From contig NZ_JALJZY010000026.1 of NCBI RefSeq assembly GCF_024171525.1, forward strand, positions 1-21,915: a stretch of 21,915 nt of DNA. Direction: 5' to 3'. The notes beneath the pieces are model-generated. The model saw nothing but the letters and a program-made list of their open reading frames with translations, was not told where the DNA came from and made no database searches. The stretch is from Neisseriaceae bacterium HSC-16F19. GTDB lineage: Bacteria; Pseudomonadota; Gammaproteobacteria; Burkholderiales; Neisseriaceae. The position numbers and the translations under genes were made by a program. Of the stretch, positions 1 to 7,064 are shown piece after piece. Position 1 is the first letter of the stretch. Each line of letters starts with the position of its first letter.

Positions 1-104
1 GCTGTTGCAGCTCGCTGTTGCAGCTCGCTGTTGCAGCTCGCTGTTGCAGCTCGCTGTTGCAGCTCGCTGTTGCAGCTCGCTGTTGCAGCTCGCTGTTGCA
101 GCTC
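1..104. repeat. Tandem array of a 13-bp unit, at least 8 copies
   Basis: The unit GCTGTTGCAGCTC is repeated eight times without a mismatch and is cut by the window edge, so the real copy number is unknown. Thirteen is not a multiple of three. A change of one or two units would shift the frame of the restriction-modification gene on the minus strand, whereas a change of three would keep it. None of the minus-strand frames through the unit contains a stop. Each unit can also fold on itself (GCTG-TTG-CAGC). Confidence 0.95.
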
Positions 105-1913
105 GCTGATTTGAGCTTCGCTTCGCTCGCTCAAATCAGCGGGAGAACAGCCAAAACCGACAATAATGCAATGCACGGCGGCTTTGCCTGCGGCGGCGGA
201 TGTCCATTGGAAGGTGCGGTGGGCAAAACGGATGCGGATGCCCTGTTTGAACAAATGCCCCCATAGGGCTTCCACCTGCTGGCCTTGGCAGATGGAGTTG
301 GTGGAAACAAAGGCCGTCTGAACATGGGGCTGCGCCTGCATGATTTGGGCGGCTTTGATATACCAGTTGGCCACATAATCCAAAACACCCGCGCCTTTAA
401 TGCCGCTGCAAATCTCTTTGACATCGGCTTTTTGCTCTTTGTTCTGAAAGGTAGAACCGATAAACGGCGGATTGCCAAAAATAAAATCCGCCTGCGGCCA
501 ACCGATACGCAAGGCGTTGCCGCAGATGATTTCGGCGCTGTCGTTGAGCGGAATACTGGCGCGGGTGTTGCCGAAACGGTCGGCGGTGCGGCGGTTGCAT
601 TGGTGGTCGGTGAGCCACATGGCCACTTTGGCGATTTGGGCGGGGTATTCGTCGATTTCGATGCCGTGGAATTGGCCGATATGGCAGCGCTGCATGGTGG
701 AAATATCCAAAAGCTGCCCTTCGGCAAACAATTCGCCGATGATTTCGTCTTCGAGTTTGCGCAGTTCGCGGTAGGCGACCACGAGAAAGTTGCCGCAGCC
801 GCAGGCGGGGTCGAGAAAGTTGAGGCGGGCTATTTCTTCGTGCAATGCGTTCACAACCTGGCGGCGTTTGCTTTTGGGCTGGCTGCGGGCTGCCTGAAAA
901 CGGGCGCGCAAGTCGTCCATAAACAGGCCGTTAATCACTTTGAGGATATTGGCTTCTTCGGTGTAGTGCGCGCCCAGTTCGCGCCGTTCTACGTTGTCCA
1001 TCACGCTTTGAAACAGGCTGCCGAAGATTTCGGGGCTGATTTTTGCCCAGTCGCGGTGGCTGCATTCAAACAACAATTCGCGCAGTTCGCTGTTGAAATA
1101 AAACTCGCACAAATTATCGGCAAAGAGTTTGCCGTTGACATAGGGAAAGTCTTTCAGCTCTTGGTTCATGCCCTGCGGGCGGCGCTCGGGCGGGGTGTTG
1201 AGCACGCTGAATATGCGGTTGAGCGTGCCGCCGAGGTCTTCGCCGTCGGCGCGGGTGTATTTAGCGAGATAATCTTGAAACTGGTCTTTGGCGAAAATCA
1301 GTGTGTCGTCGGCAAAAAAGCAGAACAAGAGGCGGATGATGAATTGTTTGAGGTCGGCTTCGGGGTAATTGCCGTCGGCGCGAAAGGCGGCGTAGAGATT
1401 GCCCACGCTGGCGGCGGCGTCGATATTGGCCTGCTCTTCGGCAGCTTTGAGCGCGTGGCTGATGCCGTCCATAAAGTCGAAATTGCGCAGATGGATTTGT
1501 TCGGGCAATTCTTCCAGCGGGAAGGCAAGACGGGTGTTGTCTTTTAAGTCGTAAAGTTCGATATGGGCAAAATCGCTCACAATGATATGGCGCGGCACGT
1601 CGTCGGCATTGTGACGGCGGATTTCTTCCACATATTCCAGCGCTTGGCGATAGGCGGCTTCGAGGTCTTTGCCGGCGGATTTGTGCTCGCACAACAAGCG
1701 CCCCGCCCAGAACACGTCGGCAAATTTGGTGCTGCCTTGGCGGTGTTTGACGGCGTATTCGGTGGTGGCGGTTTTGTAGCGGTCGAGCTTGAAGATGGCG
1801 AAAAACTCGTTCCAAAAGGTGTCTTTTTCGGCGCGCTCGCGCGTTTCGTTTTTAAAGCGTTTGGCGAAGGCTTGGGCGAGGCGGTATTTGTGTTCGTAGG
1901 TGTAGGCGGTCAT
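1..1913 (-). CDS. MmeI-like type IIG restriction-modification enzyme, N-terminal part, runs off the left edge
   Basis: This is a single-chain enzyme expected to cut and methylate DNA. The ATG at 1913 opens a frame with no stop down to base 1 (about 637 codons), so the gene is partial. The N-terminal domain carries D66, E76 and K78 in the D-X9-E-x-K spacing of the MmeI nuclease site (within FADVFWAGRLLCEHKSAGKD). SAM-binding motif I, DPACGCGNF, is at 368-376, and the adenine N6-methyltransferase motif NPPF is at 481-484. Beyond about residue 590 (VHCIIVGFG) the frame enters a hairpin and then a 13-bp tandem array that encodes the low-complexity repeat ELQQRAATASCNS. MmeI relatives are about 900 residues, so the rest of the methyltransferase and the target-recognition domain would lie outside the window. 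I infer either a phase-variable gene or one disrupted by the repeats. No partner methylase or specificity gene is visible. An AGGCCGTCTGAA uptake sequence inside it suggests acquisition from another neisserial lineage. Confidence 0.85.
   Translation of the reverse strand, partial: MTAYTYEHKYRLAQAFAKRFKNETRERAEKDTFWNEFFAIFKLDRYKTATTEYAVKHRQGSTKFADVFWAGRLLCEHKSAGKDLEAAYRQALEYVEEIRRHNADDVPRHIIVSDFAHIELYDLKDNTRLAFPLEELPEQIHLRNFDFMDGISHALKAAEEQANIDAAASVGNLYAAFRADGNYPEADLKQFIIRLLFCFFADDTLIFAKDQFQDYLAKYTRADGEDLGGTLNRIFSVLNTPPERRPQGMNQELKDFPYVNGKLFADNLCEFYFNSELRELLFECSHRDWAKISPEIFGSLFQSVMDNVERRELGAHYTEEANILKVINGLFMDDLRARFQAARSQPKSKRRQVVNALHEEIARLNFLDPACGCGNFLVVAYRELRKLEDEIIGELFAEGQLLDISTMQRCHIGQFHGIEIDEYPAQIAKVAMWLTDHQCNRRTADRFGNTRASIPLNDSAEIICGNALRIGWPQADFIFGNPPFIGSTFQNKEQKADVKEICSGIKGAGVLDYVANWYIKAAQIMQAQPHVQTAFVSTNSICQGQQVEALWGHLFKQGIRIRFAHRTFQWTSAAAGKAAVHCIIVGFGCSPADLSERSEAQISELQQRAATASCNSELQQRAATASCNSELQQRAAT
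105..140. repeat. Inverted repeat at the border of the 13-bp array
   Basis: GCTGATTTGAGC at 105-116 is the exact reverse complement of GCTCAAATCAGC at 129-140, giving a 12-bp stem with a 12-base loop. It separates recognisable methyltransferase sequence from the tandem array and is read in frame on the minus strand. Confidence 0.85.
311..322 (+). other. DNA uptake sequence of the Neisseria AG-DUS dialect
   Basis: AGGCCGTCTGAA is an exact match to the 12-mer known as AG-DUS in Neisseria sensu stricto. I noticed no other exact copy in the window. The rest of the window uses AGGCTGCCTGAA. It lies inside the restriction-modification gene. Confidence 0.7.
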
Positions 1914-1945
1914 GATGGGGGCAGGCAGCGGATAAAAACGAGGGG

Positions 1946-1975
1946 ATTTTAGCAGCCCGAATCATCAGGCCACAA
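1946..1975 (-). promoter_or_regulatory. Possible promoter of the restriction-modification gene
   Basis: Read on the minus strand, TTGTGG (1970-1975) and TAAAAT (1946-1951) are separated by 18 bases, about 33 bases upstream of the ATG at 1913. The -35 match is weak and there is no clear ribosome binding site before the ATG. Confidence 0.3.
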
Positions 1976-1989
1976 TGTTAAAACCGGGG

Positions 1990-2061
1990 AGGTCGGATTC
2001 TTGAATCCGACATAATCAACGCGCAGTAACGGCGGGGATGTCGGATACAAGTATCCGACCT
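1990..2061. repeat. MITE-like element with 24-bp imperfect terminal inverted repeats
   Basis: The left arm (1990-2013) and right arm (2038-2061) are reverse complements at 22 of 24 positions. Each arm is itself a palindrome: GTCGGATTC-TT-GAATCCGAC on the left and TCGGATAC-AA-GTATCCGA on the right. It lies in the 287-base gap between the restriction-modification gene and greB. The two differences between the arms preserve each internal palindrome, so the small hairpins appear to be maintained. No coding sequence is present. Confidence 0.75.
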
Positions 2062-2200
2062 ACGCAAGCTGCGCGCAGGATGACACATTAGGGCAAACTG
2101 AAGCGCAGGCGGGATAGGGGCACACAGTCAAAAGCTCTCAGGCAGCCGCCATGACTTTCGGTTACAATGCGCCGCTTGTTCCAACCTTCCGCACTGATTC

Positions 2201-2692
2201 ATGAGCACCCCGCCCGTCAATTACATCACTCCCGGCGGCCATCAGGCCCTGAAAGACGAACTCTACCAACTGGTACACAAGGAGCGCCCGGAAGTGGTGC
2301 AGGTGGTCAACTGGGCCGCCGGCAACGGCGACCGCAGCGAAAACGGCGATTACCTCTACGGCAAGCGCCGTTTGCGCGAAATCGACCGCCGCATCCGTTT
2401 TCTGACCAAGCGCCTGGAAGCGGCGCAGGTGGTGGACCCGGAAACGCGCGAAGCCACCGACCAGGTGTTTTTCGGCGCCACGGTGGAGATTTTGCGCGGC
2501 GACGGGCGCGAGCAGACGGTGTGCATCGTCGGCACCGATGAAATCGACACCGCGCGCAATAAAATCTCCTGGGTATCGCCCTTGGCACGCAGCCTGCTTA
2601 AAGCACGCGAGGGCGACGAAGTGCGCCTGCACGGCCCGGAAGGTACGGAAACCATAGAAATCCTCGCCGTGACCTATCAACGTATTGATTAA
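2201..2692 (+). CDS. greB: Transcription elongation factor GreB
   Basis: GreB binds in the RNA polymerase secondary channel and stimulates cleavage of backtracked transcripts. The 163-residue protein has the usual length. The N-terminal coiled coil carries the acidic tip motif GDRSENGDY (residues 43-51), whose D44 and E47 correspond to the residues that place the second catalytic metal. The C-terminal FKBP-like domain follows with WVSPLARSLLKAREGDEV. GreB rather than GreA is favoured by the GDRSEN and YLYGKRRLREIDRRIRFL sequence in the coiled coil. A TACAAT hexamer at 2163-2168 could be its -10 box, but I see no good -35 and no strong ribosome binding site. The gene stands alone, with repeat elements on both sides. 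Confidence 0.95.
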   Translation: MSTPPVNYITPGGHQALKDELYQLVHKERPEVVQVVNWAAGNGDRSENGDYLYGKRRLREIDRRIRFLTKRLEAAQVVDPETREATDQVFFGATVEILRGDGREQTVCIVGTDEIDTARNKISWVSPLARSLLKAREGDEVRLHGPEGTETIEILAVTYQRID

Positions 2693-2722
2693 CCCGCCTT
2701 ATTTAAAGTACAGCACCGCAAG

Positions 2723-2835
2723 CCCCTCTCCCGTGGGAGAGGGGTTGGGGAGAGGGCCAAACAGTTACCGCTCGGAAATCTATTTTCAGGCAGCCCAAAC
2801 AGCCCTCTCCCTAACCCTCTCCCGCGGGAGAGGGG
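2723..2835. repeat. Palindromic intergenic repeat element (CCCTCTCCC family)
   Basis: The left arm (2723-2757) and right arm (2802-2835) are near-perfect reverse complements of 35 and 34 bases, differing by one indel and two substitutions. Each arm begins or ends with a smaller palindrome, CCCCTCTCCC-GT-GGGAGAGGGG on the left and CCTCTCCC-GC-GGGAGAGG on the right. The 44-base centre contains TTCAGGCAGCCC, one base away from the resident uptake sequence. It fills most of the gap between greB and the MoxR operon and has no coding capacity. Confidence 0.75.
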
Positions 2836-2909
2836 ACACGACCGCTATTTATTTCAAGTTGCTTTTTTCAAATTGAAAACCGGCCCGAAATCTTGAAACA
2901 AACCTAAGC

Positions 2910-2921
2910 AGGCTGCCTGAA
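2910..2921 (+). other. DNA uptake sequence, AGGCTGCCTGAA
   Basis: Exact copy of the resident uptake 12-mer, in the leader of the MoxR operon 27 bases before the start codon. It is not part of an inverted repeat here. Confidence 0.8.
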
Positions 2922-2947
2922 AAACCAAACACACCCAAAGTTTTAAT

Positions 2948-3859
2948 ATGAATCCCCAACTGACCCTTATTTTCAAACAGCTCAACGCCCTGATTCTGGG
3001 CAAAGAAACCGTGATGAAACAGCTTTTGGCCTGCGTGCTGGCACGCGGCCATGTGTTGTTGGAAGACGTGCCCGGTGTCGGCAAAACCACGCTCGCCCAC
3101 GGGGTGGCCGCGGTGCTGGGCTTAAGCTACCGCCGCGTGCAGTTCACCAACGACATGCTGCCCTCCGACCTCTTGGGCATCAATGTGTTCCAGCCCGCCG
3201 ACGGCCGTTTTGAGTTTCATCCGGGGCCGATTTTCCATTCCTTTTTGCTCGCCGACGAAATCAACCGCGCCTCGCCCAAGCTGCAATCGGCGCTGCTGGA
3301 GGCCATGGAGGAGCGTCAGGTATCCATAGACGGCCAGACCTATCCCCTGCCCAAGCCGTTTCTGGTGGTGGCCACGCAAAACCCCGGCGAACAGCTGGGT
3401 ACGTTCCCGCTGCCGGAATCCCAGCTCGACCGCTTTATGATGCGTTTGAGCATGGGCTATCCCACCGCCGAAGCGGAATTGCAGCTTTATGCCGGTGGCG
3501 ACCGCCGCCGCTTCCTCGGCAAGCTGCAGGCAGCCTGCAATGCCGAAACCCTGCAGCAATGGCAGGCACAGGTGGCGGACATCCAATTGTCCGAAGCGGC
3601 GGTGCGCTATGTGTACCGCCTGGTGCAGGCCACGCGCGCGCCGGGGCGCTTTGCCGTGGGCTTGAGCCCGCGCGCCGGTTTGGCGGTGGTGTCCGCCGCC
3701 AAGGCATGGGCGTTTCTGGAAGGCCGCAACCATGTGCTGCCGGAAGACATTAAAGCCGTCTGGGTGGCCGTGGCCGCCCACCGCGTGCAAACCCTGCAGG
3801 CGCACGGCAACAGCGCGGAACTGATGGCGGAGATGCTGGGCAATGTGGCCGTGGCCTAA
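2948..3859 (+). CDS. MoxR-family AAA+ ATPase
   Basis: MoxR ATPases act as chaperone-like remodelers, often for partners encoded next to them. The 303-residue protein shows a Walker A motif PGVGKTT (42-48), Walker B FLLADEINRA with D103 and E104, sensor 1 ATQNP with N145, and the arginine-finger region LPESQLDRF around 155-163. The C-terminal lid domain contains the family's GLSPRAG segment. It is the first gene of a three-gene cluster. Its last 17 bases overlap the DUF58 gene, so the two are probably translationally coupled. The order MoxR, DUF58, transglutaminase is a widespread arrangement. The client in Neisseriaceae is not known to me. The family call is very secure. Confidence 0.95.
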   Translation: MNPQLTLIFKQLNALILGKETVMKQLLACVLARGHVLLEDVPGVGKTTLAHGVAAVLGLSYRRVQFTNDMLPSDLLGINVFQPADGRFEFHPGPIFHSFLLADEINRASPKLQSALLEAMEERQVSIDGQTYPLPKPFLVVATQNPGEQLGTFPLPESQLDRFMMRLSMGYPTAEAELQLYAGGDRRRFLGKLQAACNAETLQQWQAQVADIQLSEAAVRYVYRLVQATRAPGRFAVGLSPRAGLAVVSAAKAWAFLEGRNHVLPEDIKAVWVAVAAHRVQTLQAHGNSAELMAEMLGNVAVA

Positions 3860-4790
3860 AACACCGGAGGCGCTGGCCGCCGACGGCAGCCGCGGCCTCA
3901 GCTGGTCGCTCATCCGCAGCCACCCCACCCGCCTGGGCTGGGGCATTTTGCTGGCCTGCCTGTTGTTGTGGGTGATGGCGGTCAACTACCAGGTCAATGT
4001 GGCCTATATTCTGGTCTTTTGGCTGTTCGGCGTGTTGCTGGCCGGGGTGCTGATGTGCTGGCGCCAGCTTTTGGGTCTGTCTTTGCAGGCCGAAGTGGCG
4101 GGCGAATGCTTTGCCGGCGAACCGGTGCCGCTGCATCTGCGTGCCGGCGGCCGCGGCCGTCAGCGCCGCTGGCTGTGGCTGTTTCTCGGTCATGGCAATG
4201 ACGACGAACACGGCCATTGGCAGCCGTGGACGGTGCACAGTGCCGACACGGATGCCGCAGCGCTCGAATGGCTGCTGCCGCCGCAGCCGCGCGGCTATCT
4301 GCAGGTGCCGCTGCTGCGCTGCATCAGCACCGCCCCTTTCGGGGTCATCATGGCCGAATCGCTGTGGCAGTACAACGGCGAGGCCGTGGTCTATCCCGCG
4401 CCGCTGCCGCACGCCCTGCCGCAATTGAGCCACGGCGACGAGACCGAGCGCCACCGCCGCACCCTCGCCAGCGGCGAAGACATCGCCTATTTGCAGGAAC
4501 ACCAGCCCGGCGCCTCTTTGCAGCAGGTGGCGTGGAAGCAGTACGCCAAAACTGGGCAATTGTTGGACAAACGTTTTGAAGAAGGTTCGGTCACCGTGGA
4601 CCAAGACTGGATTTCCTACCGCGATTATCCGCCGCACACCCCGCGCGAACAGCTGGCGGGCTATCTGTGCTACCGCGTGCTGCAAGCCGAACAGCAGCGC
4701 CGTGTCTATACTCTGGAACTGCCGCACCAGACCATTGCCCCCGGCAACGGCCAGCGCACGCAGTGTCTGACCGCATTGGGGCTGTGGTGA
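3843..4790 (+). CDS. DUF58-domain membrane protein
   Basis: The 315-residue protein begins with two hydrophobic segments (about residues 33-50 and 55-75), so it is probably anchored in the inner membrane. The DUF58 core is in the C-terminal half: EDIAYLQEHQPGASLQQVAW, followed by a KTGQL segment and DKRFEEG, matches the family pattern in which an acidic, proline-glycine turn precedes an I/V-x-W and a KTG-like element. DUF58 proteins have a von Willebrand A-like fold and are usual partners of MoxR ATPases. Their exact role is unsettled. The ATG at 3843 lies inside the MoxR gene, and the stop overlaps the next start by one base (TGATG), so this is a translationally coupled operon. Confidence 0.9.
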   Translation: MWPWPKTPEALAADGSRGLSWSLIRSHPTRLGWGILLACLLLWVMAVNYQVNVAYILVFWLFGVLLAGVLMCWRQLLGLSLQAEVAGECFAGEPVPLHLRAGGRGRQRRWLWLFLGHGNDDEHGHWQPWTVHSADTDAAALEWLLPPQPRGYLQVPLLRCISTAPFGVIMAESLWQYNGEAVVYPAPLPHALPQLSHGDETERHRRTLASGEDIAYLQEHQPGASLQQVAWKQYAKTGQLLDKRFEEGSVTVDQDWISYRDYPPHTPREQLAGYLCYRVLQAEQQRRVYTLELPHQTIAPGNGQRTQCLTALGLW

Positions 4791-6757
4791 TGTGGCTGGC
4801 CGATCCCGCTTTCCTCAACCGCCCGCCCGCCAAGCCGGTGCAGCTGGTGCTGCTCTCAGCCTTGTTGTGGACTTCGCTGCCCTTGTTGTGGGCGCTGCCC
4901 TTGGGCGTGAGCACCGTATTCGGCGTGATGTGGCTGCTGCGTCTGGTGTTGTGGCAGCGGCAAACGCCGCCGCTGCCGCGTTTGGCGCTGTTGGGTCTGT
5001 TGGTATTGGTGCTGGCACTGGTGTGGCAGCAGCTGGGCACGCTCATCGGCCGCGAAGGCGGACTGGCGTTTTTGCTGCTTTTGAGCGTGCTCAAAGCCTA
5101 TGAAAGCCGCCAGTTGCGCGACTGGCAGGTCTTGCTGCTGGTGATGCTGCTGGTGATGGGTGGCGGCATTTTGTTCAACCAAAACATCGCCATTTTGCTG
5201 TGGCTGGTGGCCGGATTGTGTCTGCTCTCCGCCGCCATGGCCATGCTCGGCGGGCTGAACTTTGCCGCGGCCTGGCGCCAGGGCGCGGCCGCATTGGGAC
5301 TGGCCCTGCCCTTGGCGGCAGTGCTGTTTGTGGCGGTGCCGCGCATGGCCGAGCCTTTGTGGCGTATTCCCCAGCCGGACAACAAACAGGCCACCACCGG
5401 CCTTTCCGACACGCTGGAGCCGGGCAGCATCAGCAATCTGGTGCAGAGCAACGAACCGGCTTTCAATGCCGTGTTTACCGAGGGCACGCCGCAGCAGCAG
5501 GATTTGTACTGGCGCGTGATTGTGATGGGCGACAACGAGCAGGGCCAATGGCGTGCCATCGACGAGCAATACACCGACGACGCCCGTCCGCGCCGCAACG
5601 GCCCAACCCTGCTCTCCTACCACCTGATACTGGAAGACCAAAAAGGCCGCGTTCCGGCGCTGGACTACCCCATCCTCACCGACGAACGTTATTTCAGCTA
5701 CCGTGTCGGCGCGGTGGTGCGTGCCAACCGCAGCCGCGAAGGCTACCGCCGCATCAGCCTGCAATCGGCAGTCAGCCCCTATTTGGCGCAAACCCTCGGT
5801 GCCGGTGAACGCGATTACTACACCCGCCTGCCCGCAAACGGCAATCCGCGCACCCGCGCACTGGCGCAAACCCTGCGCCAGCAGCATCCCGACGACCGCC
5901 GCCTCGCCGAAGCGGTGCTGGCGCATTTCCGCAACCAGCGCTTTGTCTATACCCTGCAACCGGCACGCAACGACGGCGCCGATGTCACCGATTACTTTTT
6001 GTTTCAAGGGCGGGAAGGTTTTTGCGAAGACTATGCCAATGCCTTTGTGTGGCTGATGCGCGCCGCCGGTGTGCCCGCACGCATTGTCACCGGCTATCAG
6101 GGCGGCGAATATGTGAGCCAGGGCAATTTCTGGCAGGTACGCAGCAAAGACGCCCATGCCTGGGCGGAAATCTGGCTGGCCTCGGAAAACGCCTGGCTGC
6201 GCATAGACCCCACCACCGCCGTGGCCGAAGTGCGGGCCAGCCAGGGCTTGAGCGCCGCGCTGCCGGAAAACGAACAGCCGGCCTTTGCCGACAAGGACGG
6301 CTGGCTCTACCGCCTGGGCCAGAGCAGCCAGTTTTACTGGCAGCAATGGGTGGTGAATTTCGATGCCAACCGCCAGCAAAACCTGTTTCAGCGCCTGGGT
6401 CTGGGCAGTGTCAATATCGGCAGCATCAGCCTGCTGTTATTGGTCGGCGGCGCACTGGCTGCCGTGCCCTTGTGGCTGTGGTGGCGGCGCGTGCGCCGAC
6501 GCAGCAGCGATTATCTGCGCGAGGGACTGTGGCTGATTCAGCAGCAGTTTGACGACGGCCGCCACGATAATCCCGCCGCCGCCGGACCGCTGGAATTGCA
6601 ACAGCACCCGGATATGCCGGAAACCGTGAAAGCCCTGCTGGACGACTATATCCGCCACGTCTATGCCGGCAATCTGCCTGCCGCAGCGGTGCAGAAACGC
6701 TGGTACCGCGCGGTGAAAAAGGCTTTGCGGCAAGTGCGTGCCGGTATTGAAAAATAG
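4790..6757 (+). CDS. TgpA-type transglutaminase-like integral membrane protein
   Basis: The protein has 655 residues when started at the ATG at 4790, which overlaps the DUF58 stop codon by one base. A longer in-frame start at 4667 lies deep inside DUF58 and encodes unrelated sequence, so I reject it. The first ~190 residues contain several membrane helices (DUF3488-type). A large periplasmic part follows with a transglutaminase core whose catalytic triad is C412 (in EGFCEDYAN), H456 (in DAHAWAEIW) and D473 (in LRIDPTTA). One more membrane helix near 545-565 leads into a cytoplasmic DUF4129-like tail. TgpA of Pseudomonas aeruginosa is essential and has transglutaminase activity, but its substrates are uncertain. 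The MoxR-DUF58-TgpA set suggests an envelope-maintenance function. The intact triad suggests an active enzyme. Confidence 0.9.
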   Translation: MWLADPAFLNRPPAKPVQLVLLSALLWTSLPLLWALPLGVSTVFGVMWLLRLVLWQRQTPPLPRLALLGLLVLVLALVWQQLGTLIGREGGLAFLLLLSVLKAYESRQLRDWQVLLLVMLLVMGGGILFNQNIAILLWLVAGLCLLSAAMAMLGGLNFAAAWRQGAAALGLALPLAAVLFVAVPRMAEPLWRIPQPDNKQATTGLSDTLEPGSISNLVQSNEPAFNAVFTEGTPQQQDLYWRVIVMGDNEQGQWRAIDEQYTDDARPRRNGPTLLSYHLILEDQKGRVPALDYPILTDERYFSYRVGAVVRANRSREGYRRISLQSAVSPYLAQTLGAGERDYYTRLPANGNPRTRALAQTLRQQHPDDRRLAEAVLAHFRNQRFVYTLQPARNDGADVTDYFLFQGREGFCEDYANAFVWLMRAAGVPARIVTGYQGGEYVSQGNFWQVRSKDAHAWAEIWLASENAWLRIDPTTAVAEVRASQGLSAALPENEQPAFADKDGWLYRLGQSSQFYWQQWVVNFDANRQQNLFQRLGLGSVNIGSISLLLLVGGALAAVPLWLWWRRVRRRSSDYLREGLWLIQQQFDDGRHDNPAAAGPLELQQHPDMPETVKALLDDYIRHVYAGNLPAAAVQKRWYRAVKKALRQVRAGIEK

Positions 6758-6761
6758 TAAA

Positions 6762-6793
6762 AAACCGTTTCAGGCTGCCTGAAACGGTTTTTT
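6762..6793 (+). terminator. Terminator of the MoxR operon, formed by a DUS palindrome
   Basis: The sequence AAACCGTTTCAGG-CTG-CCTGAAACGGTTT followed by further Ts forms a perfect stem just after the TgpA stop codon. The plus strand carries the uptake sequence AGGCTGCCTGAA at 6772-6783. The opposite strand of the same palindrome reads AGGCAGCCTGAA. Confidence 0.85.
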
Positions 6794-6816
6794 GTTTTGA
6801 GGGGAATAAATGCAAA

Positions 6817-6847
6817 ACACCCCGTTCAGGCTGCCTGAACGGGGTGT
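6817..6847 (-). terminator. Hairpin downstream of the tRNA genes, also a DUS palindrome
   Basis: A perfect 15-bp stem (ACACCCCGTTCAGGC, one central T, and its reverse complement) lies 13 bases past the end of tRNA-Asp. On the minus strand it is followed by a short T run (TTTTGC), so it is a plausible terminator for the tRNA transcript. The uptake sequence AGGCTGCCTGAA is at 6828-6839 on the plus strand. Confidence 0.6.
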
Positions 6848-6859
6848 ATGTCTTGAAGG

Positions 6860-6936
6860 TGGCGCGGCGGACGGGGCTCGAACCCGCGACCCTCGGCGTG
6901 ACAGGCCGATACTCTAACCAACTGAGCTACCACCGC
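6860..6936 (-). tRNA. tRNA-Asp (anticodon GUC)
   Basis: The minus strand folds as a complete 77-base tRNA. The acceptor stem GCGGUGG pairs with CCGCCGC (one U-G pair). The D-arm has AGCUCAGUUGGUUAGAG, the anticodon loop is CUGUCAC with GUC, and the T-loop is TTCGAGC. CCA is encoded at 6860-6862. It lies 33 bases downstream of tRNA-Val and is probably co-transcribed with it. Confidence 0.95.
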
Positions 6937-6939
6937 GCA

Positions 6940-6961
6940 GATTTTTGTGTGCACAAAAATC
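6940..6961. other. Hairpin in the spacer between the two tRNAs
   Basis: GATTTTTGTG (6940-6949) pairs with CACAAAAATC (6952-6961). It has no T run in the direction of tRNA transcription, so it is more likely a processing structure than a terminator. Confidence 0.35.
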
Positions 6962-6969
6962 AAAAAACT

Positions 6970-7045
6970 TGGTGGGTGATGACGGAGTCGAACCGCCGAC
7001 ATTCTGCTTGTAAGGCAGACGCTCTACCAACTGAGCTAATCACCC
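6970..7045 (-). tRNA. tRNA-Val (anticodon UAC)
   Basis: The minus strand gives a 76-base tRNA with acceptor stem GGGUGAU pairing with AUCACCC, D-arm AGCUCAGUUGGUAGAG, anticodon loop CUUACAA with UAC, T-loop TTCGACU, discriminator A, and encoded CCA (6970-6972). It is the first gene of the tRNA-Val/tRNA-Asp pair. Confidence 0.95.
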
Positions 7046-7064
7046 GTGCTTCGGAAAGACGCGC

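Noticed and set aside
1..104. CRISPR array
   Set aside because: The units are 13 bases long and directly adjacent, with no spacers.
285..1547. A 420-codon open frame on the plus strand
   Set aside because: It lies opposite the restriction-modification gene, which has catalytic motifs in the right order and spacing. The plus-strand protein is a low-complexity shadow.
4667..4789. Earlier start for the transglutaminase gene
   Set aside because: The extra 41 residues lie entirely within the DUF58 gene in another frame and look unlike a signal or membrane segment. The TGATG overlap at 4788-4792 is the natural junction.
4856..6379. A 507-codon open frame on the minus strand opposite the transglutaminase gene
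   Set aside because: Rich in glutamine, histidine and alanine with no motif. The plus strand encodes an intact catalytic triad and membrane helices.
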